From Microbacterium pullorum (GTDB taxonomy: Bacteria; Actinomycetota; Actinomycetes; Actinomycetales; Microbacteriaceae), in NCBI RefSeq assembly GCF_014836535.1, contig NZ_JACSQP010000002.1, forward strand, positions 1 to 64,000: DNA of 64,000 nt, in the 5' to 3' direction. This document shows, piece by piece, positions 63,228 to 64,000 of this stretch (the first letter of the stretch is position 1; every line of letters begins with the position of its first letter). The notes beneath the pieces are model-generated. The model searched no databases. It had not been told where the DNA came from and worked only from the letters and a program-made list of their open reading frames with translations. Both the position numbers and the translations under genes were made by a program.

Positions 63228-63523
63228 TGTTCTTCTCCCAGGATCGCGGTCACGCGGAAGCGGTCATCGGCGGCGTCGGGCGCGTTCTGCAGCACCTCGG
63301 CGACCGTGAGCATGTCGCCGGGGACATCGGGGCGGAACACGTTCTGCAGCGCAACGGGGTGGCTCGTCGCCGGCACGTCGGCCGTGGCGACCTCGGAAAC
63401 CTTGGCGATGTTGTCGACGATGACATCGAGCTGGCCGGTGAGCTGCTCGACCTCCTCGTCGCTGAGCTGGATCCGGGCGAGAACGCCGAGATGGCGCACG
63501 AGATCGGGGGTGATTTCTGACAC
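63224..63523 (-). CDS. gatC: Asp-tRNA(Asn)/Glu-tRNA(Gln) amidotransferase subunit C
   Basis: The 99-residue subunit wraps around GatA and Gat[96 protein letters not shown], with the family's HPV..NVFRPD motif. The GTG start lies 6 nt after TAGACT, so the gatCAB transcript probably has no leader. Confidence 0.96.
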   Translation of the reverse strand: MSEITPDLVRHLGVLARIQLSDEEVEQLTGQLDVIVDNIAKVSEVATADVPATSHPVALQNVFRPDVPGDMLTVAEVLQNAPDAADDRFRVTAILGEEQ

Positions 63524-63529
63524 CCCGTC

Positions 63530-63535
63530 AGTCTA
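63530..63535 (-). promoter_or_regulatory. -10 box for a leaderless gatCAB transcript
   Basis: TAGACT on the minus strand, 6 nt before GTG 63523. Confidence 0.55.
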
Positions 63536-63619
63536 CTTGCGCTGTGCGCCCGCGCCGTGCGGCCCAGCGGCGCACGCCGCTGCGCCGTCGCACGGCACGG
63601 AGCGCATCGCGGCGCGCTT

Positions 63620-63625
63620 TAGGGT
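63620..63625 (+). promoter_or_regulatory. -10 box for a leaderless acyl-CoA ligase transcript
   Basis: TAGGGT, 6 nt before GTG 63632. Confidence 0.5.
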
Positions 63626-63631
63626 GGTGAC

Positions 63632-64000
63632 GTGATCGATGTCGACCCGCCGCGTCCGTGGACCCGGAGCTACGCCCCCGGTGTTCCCGCCGACCTCCCT
63701 GTGCTGACGGGCTCGCTCGTCGACATCGTGGAGCGCTCCGCGCGCGATTTCCCCCATGCTCCGGCGCTGGAGTTCTTCGGCCGTGAGACGACGTACCGCG
63801 CCCTGCTCGAGCAGATCGAGCGTGCCGCCGCCGCGCTCTACGAGCGCGGCGTGCGTTCCGGCGACCCGGTCGCGATCGTGCTGCCCAACTGCCCGCAGCA
63901 CATCGTCGCGTTCTACGCGGTGCTGCGCCTGGGCGCTGTCGTGGTGGAGCACAACCCGCTCTACACGCCGCGGGAGCTGCGCAAGCAGTTCGAGGACCAC
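63632..64000 (+). CDS. Long-chain acyl-CoA synthetase, N-terminal part (cut by window end)
   Basis: The 123 visible codons (MIDVDPPRPWTRSYAPGVPADLPVLTGSLVDIVERSARDFPHAPALEFFGRETTYRALLEQIERAAAALYERGVRSGDPVAIVLPNCPQHIVAFYAVLRLGAVVVEHNPLYTPRELRKQFEDH) are the start of an AMP-forming fatty-acyl-CoA ligase; RPW..YxxGVP and LPNCPQHIVAFYAVLRLGAVVVEHNPLYTPREL are typical of FadD proteins. The adenylation motifs lie beyond the window. It is divergent from gatC. Confidence 0.88.
   Translation, partial: MIDVDPPRPWTRSYAPGVPADLPVLTGSLVDIVERSARDFPHAPALEFFGRETTYRALLEQIERAAAALYERGVRSGDPVAIVLPNCPQHIVAFYAVLRLGAVVVEHNPLYTPRELRKQFEDH

Overview
The window is a 64 kb chromosomal segment of a high-GC Gram-positive bacterium. 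Gene content and order (rne / rplU-rpmA / obgE-proB-proA / nadD-rsfS; ileS-folC-DUF4233-ndk; clpP1-clpP2-clpX-tig; gatC-gatA-gatB), dense GTGA/ATGA stop-start overlaps, GTG starts, a DUF4233 and a DUF2017 gene, a translational-type ileS T-box and many apparently leaderless genes all point to Actinobacteria, most likely Microbacteriaceae and probably Microbacterium. This is inferred from the sequence and was not searched against a database.

Layout. 1-800: apparent outer end of an insertion sequence (IS21-like, tentative) followed by a TetR-family regulator with a palindromic operator. 964-7130: tRNA-Ala and a long leftward run obgE-proB-proA-small membrane protein-nadD-membrane protein-rsfS. 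7154-10697: rpmA, rplU and the RNase E/G gene, with a small DUF4031 gene facing the other way. 10988-18073: VKOR, ndk, DUF4233, folC, ileS with its T-box leader, and a pentapeptide-like protein. 18083-23038: a complete oligopeptide-type ABC importer. 23166-24450: a DUF559-type nuclease-like gene flanked by copies of a dispersed 66-bp palindrome. 24451-30325: valS, a small partner gene, an F420-reductase-like oxidoreductase and an M3 peptidase. 30418-35245: clpX, clpP2, clpP1, trigger factor, tRNA-Pro and tRNA-Gly. 35394-41517: gamma carbonic anhydrase, Dps, an overlapping rpiB-nei-paiB-amidohydrolase set and ferrochelatase. 41665-49700: aminopeptidase N, mechanosensitive channel with truncated globin, FAD dehydrogenase, an unknown gene and two thioesterases. 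49693-55561: EttA, a lipoprotein, a second-type SSB, a MocR regulator with a divergent YczE-like membrane protein and small unknowns. 55662-58784: tRNA-Arg, orn, tRNA-His, a metallopeptidase-ClpS-DUF2017 set and a P-loop kinase. 58840-64000: dinB, the gatCAB amidotransferase genes, and the start of an acyl-CoA ligase running off the window.

Most genes are housekeeping: translation and tRNA charging (ileS, valS, gatCAB, obgE, rsfS, ettA, L21, L27), RNA turnover (rne, orn), protein quality control (tig, clpXP1P2, clpS, M1 and M3 peptidases), proline, folate, NAD and heme synthesis, and DNA repair (nei, dinB). The accessory signal is in the spaces between genes: a 66-bp palindrome in three same-orientation copies that stays open as 22 codons on both strands, a 67-bp palindrome upstream of ssb, a repeated GCCGAGTGAGC hairpin, and about fourteen -10 hexamers placed 6-7 nt before start codons. 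No CRISPR array, prophage or complete insertion sequence was seen.
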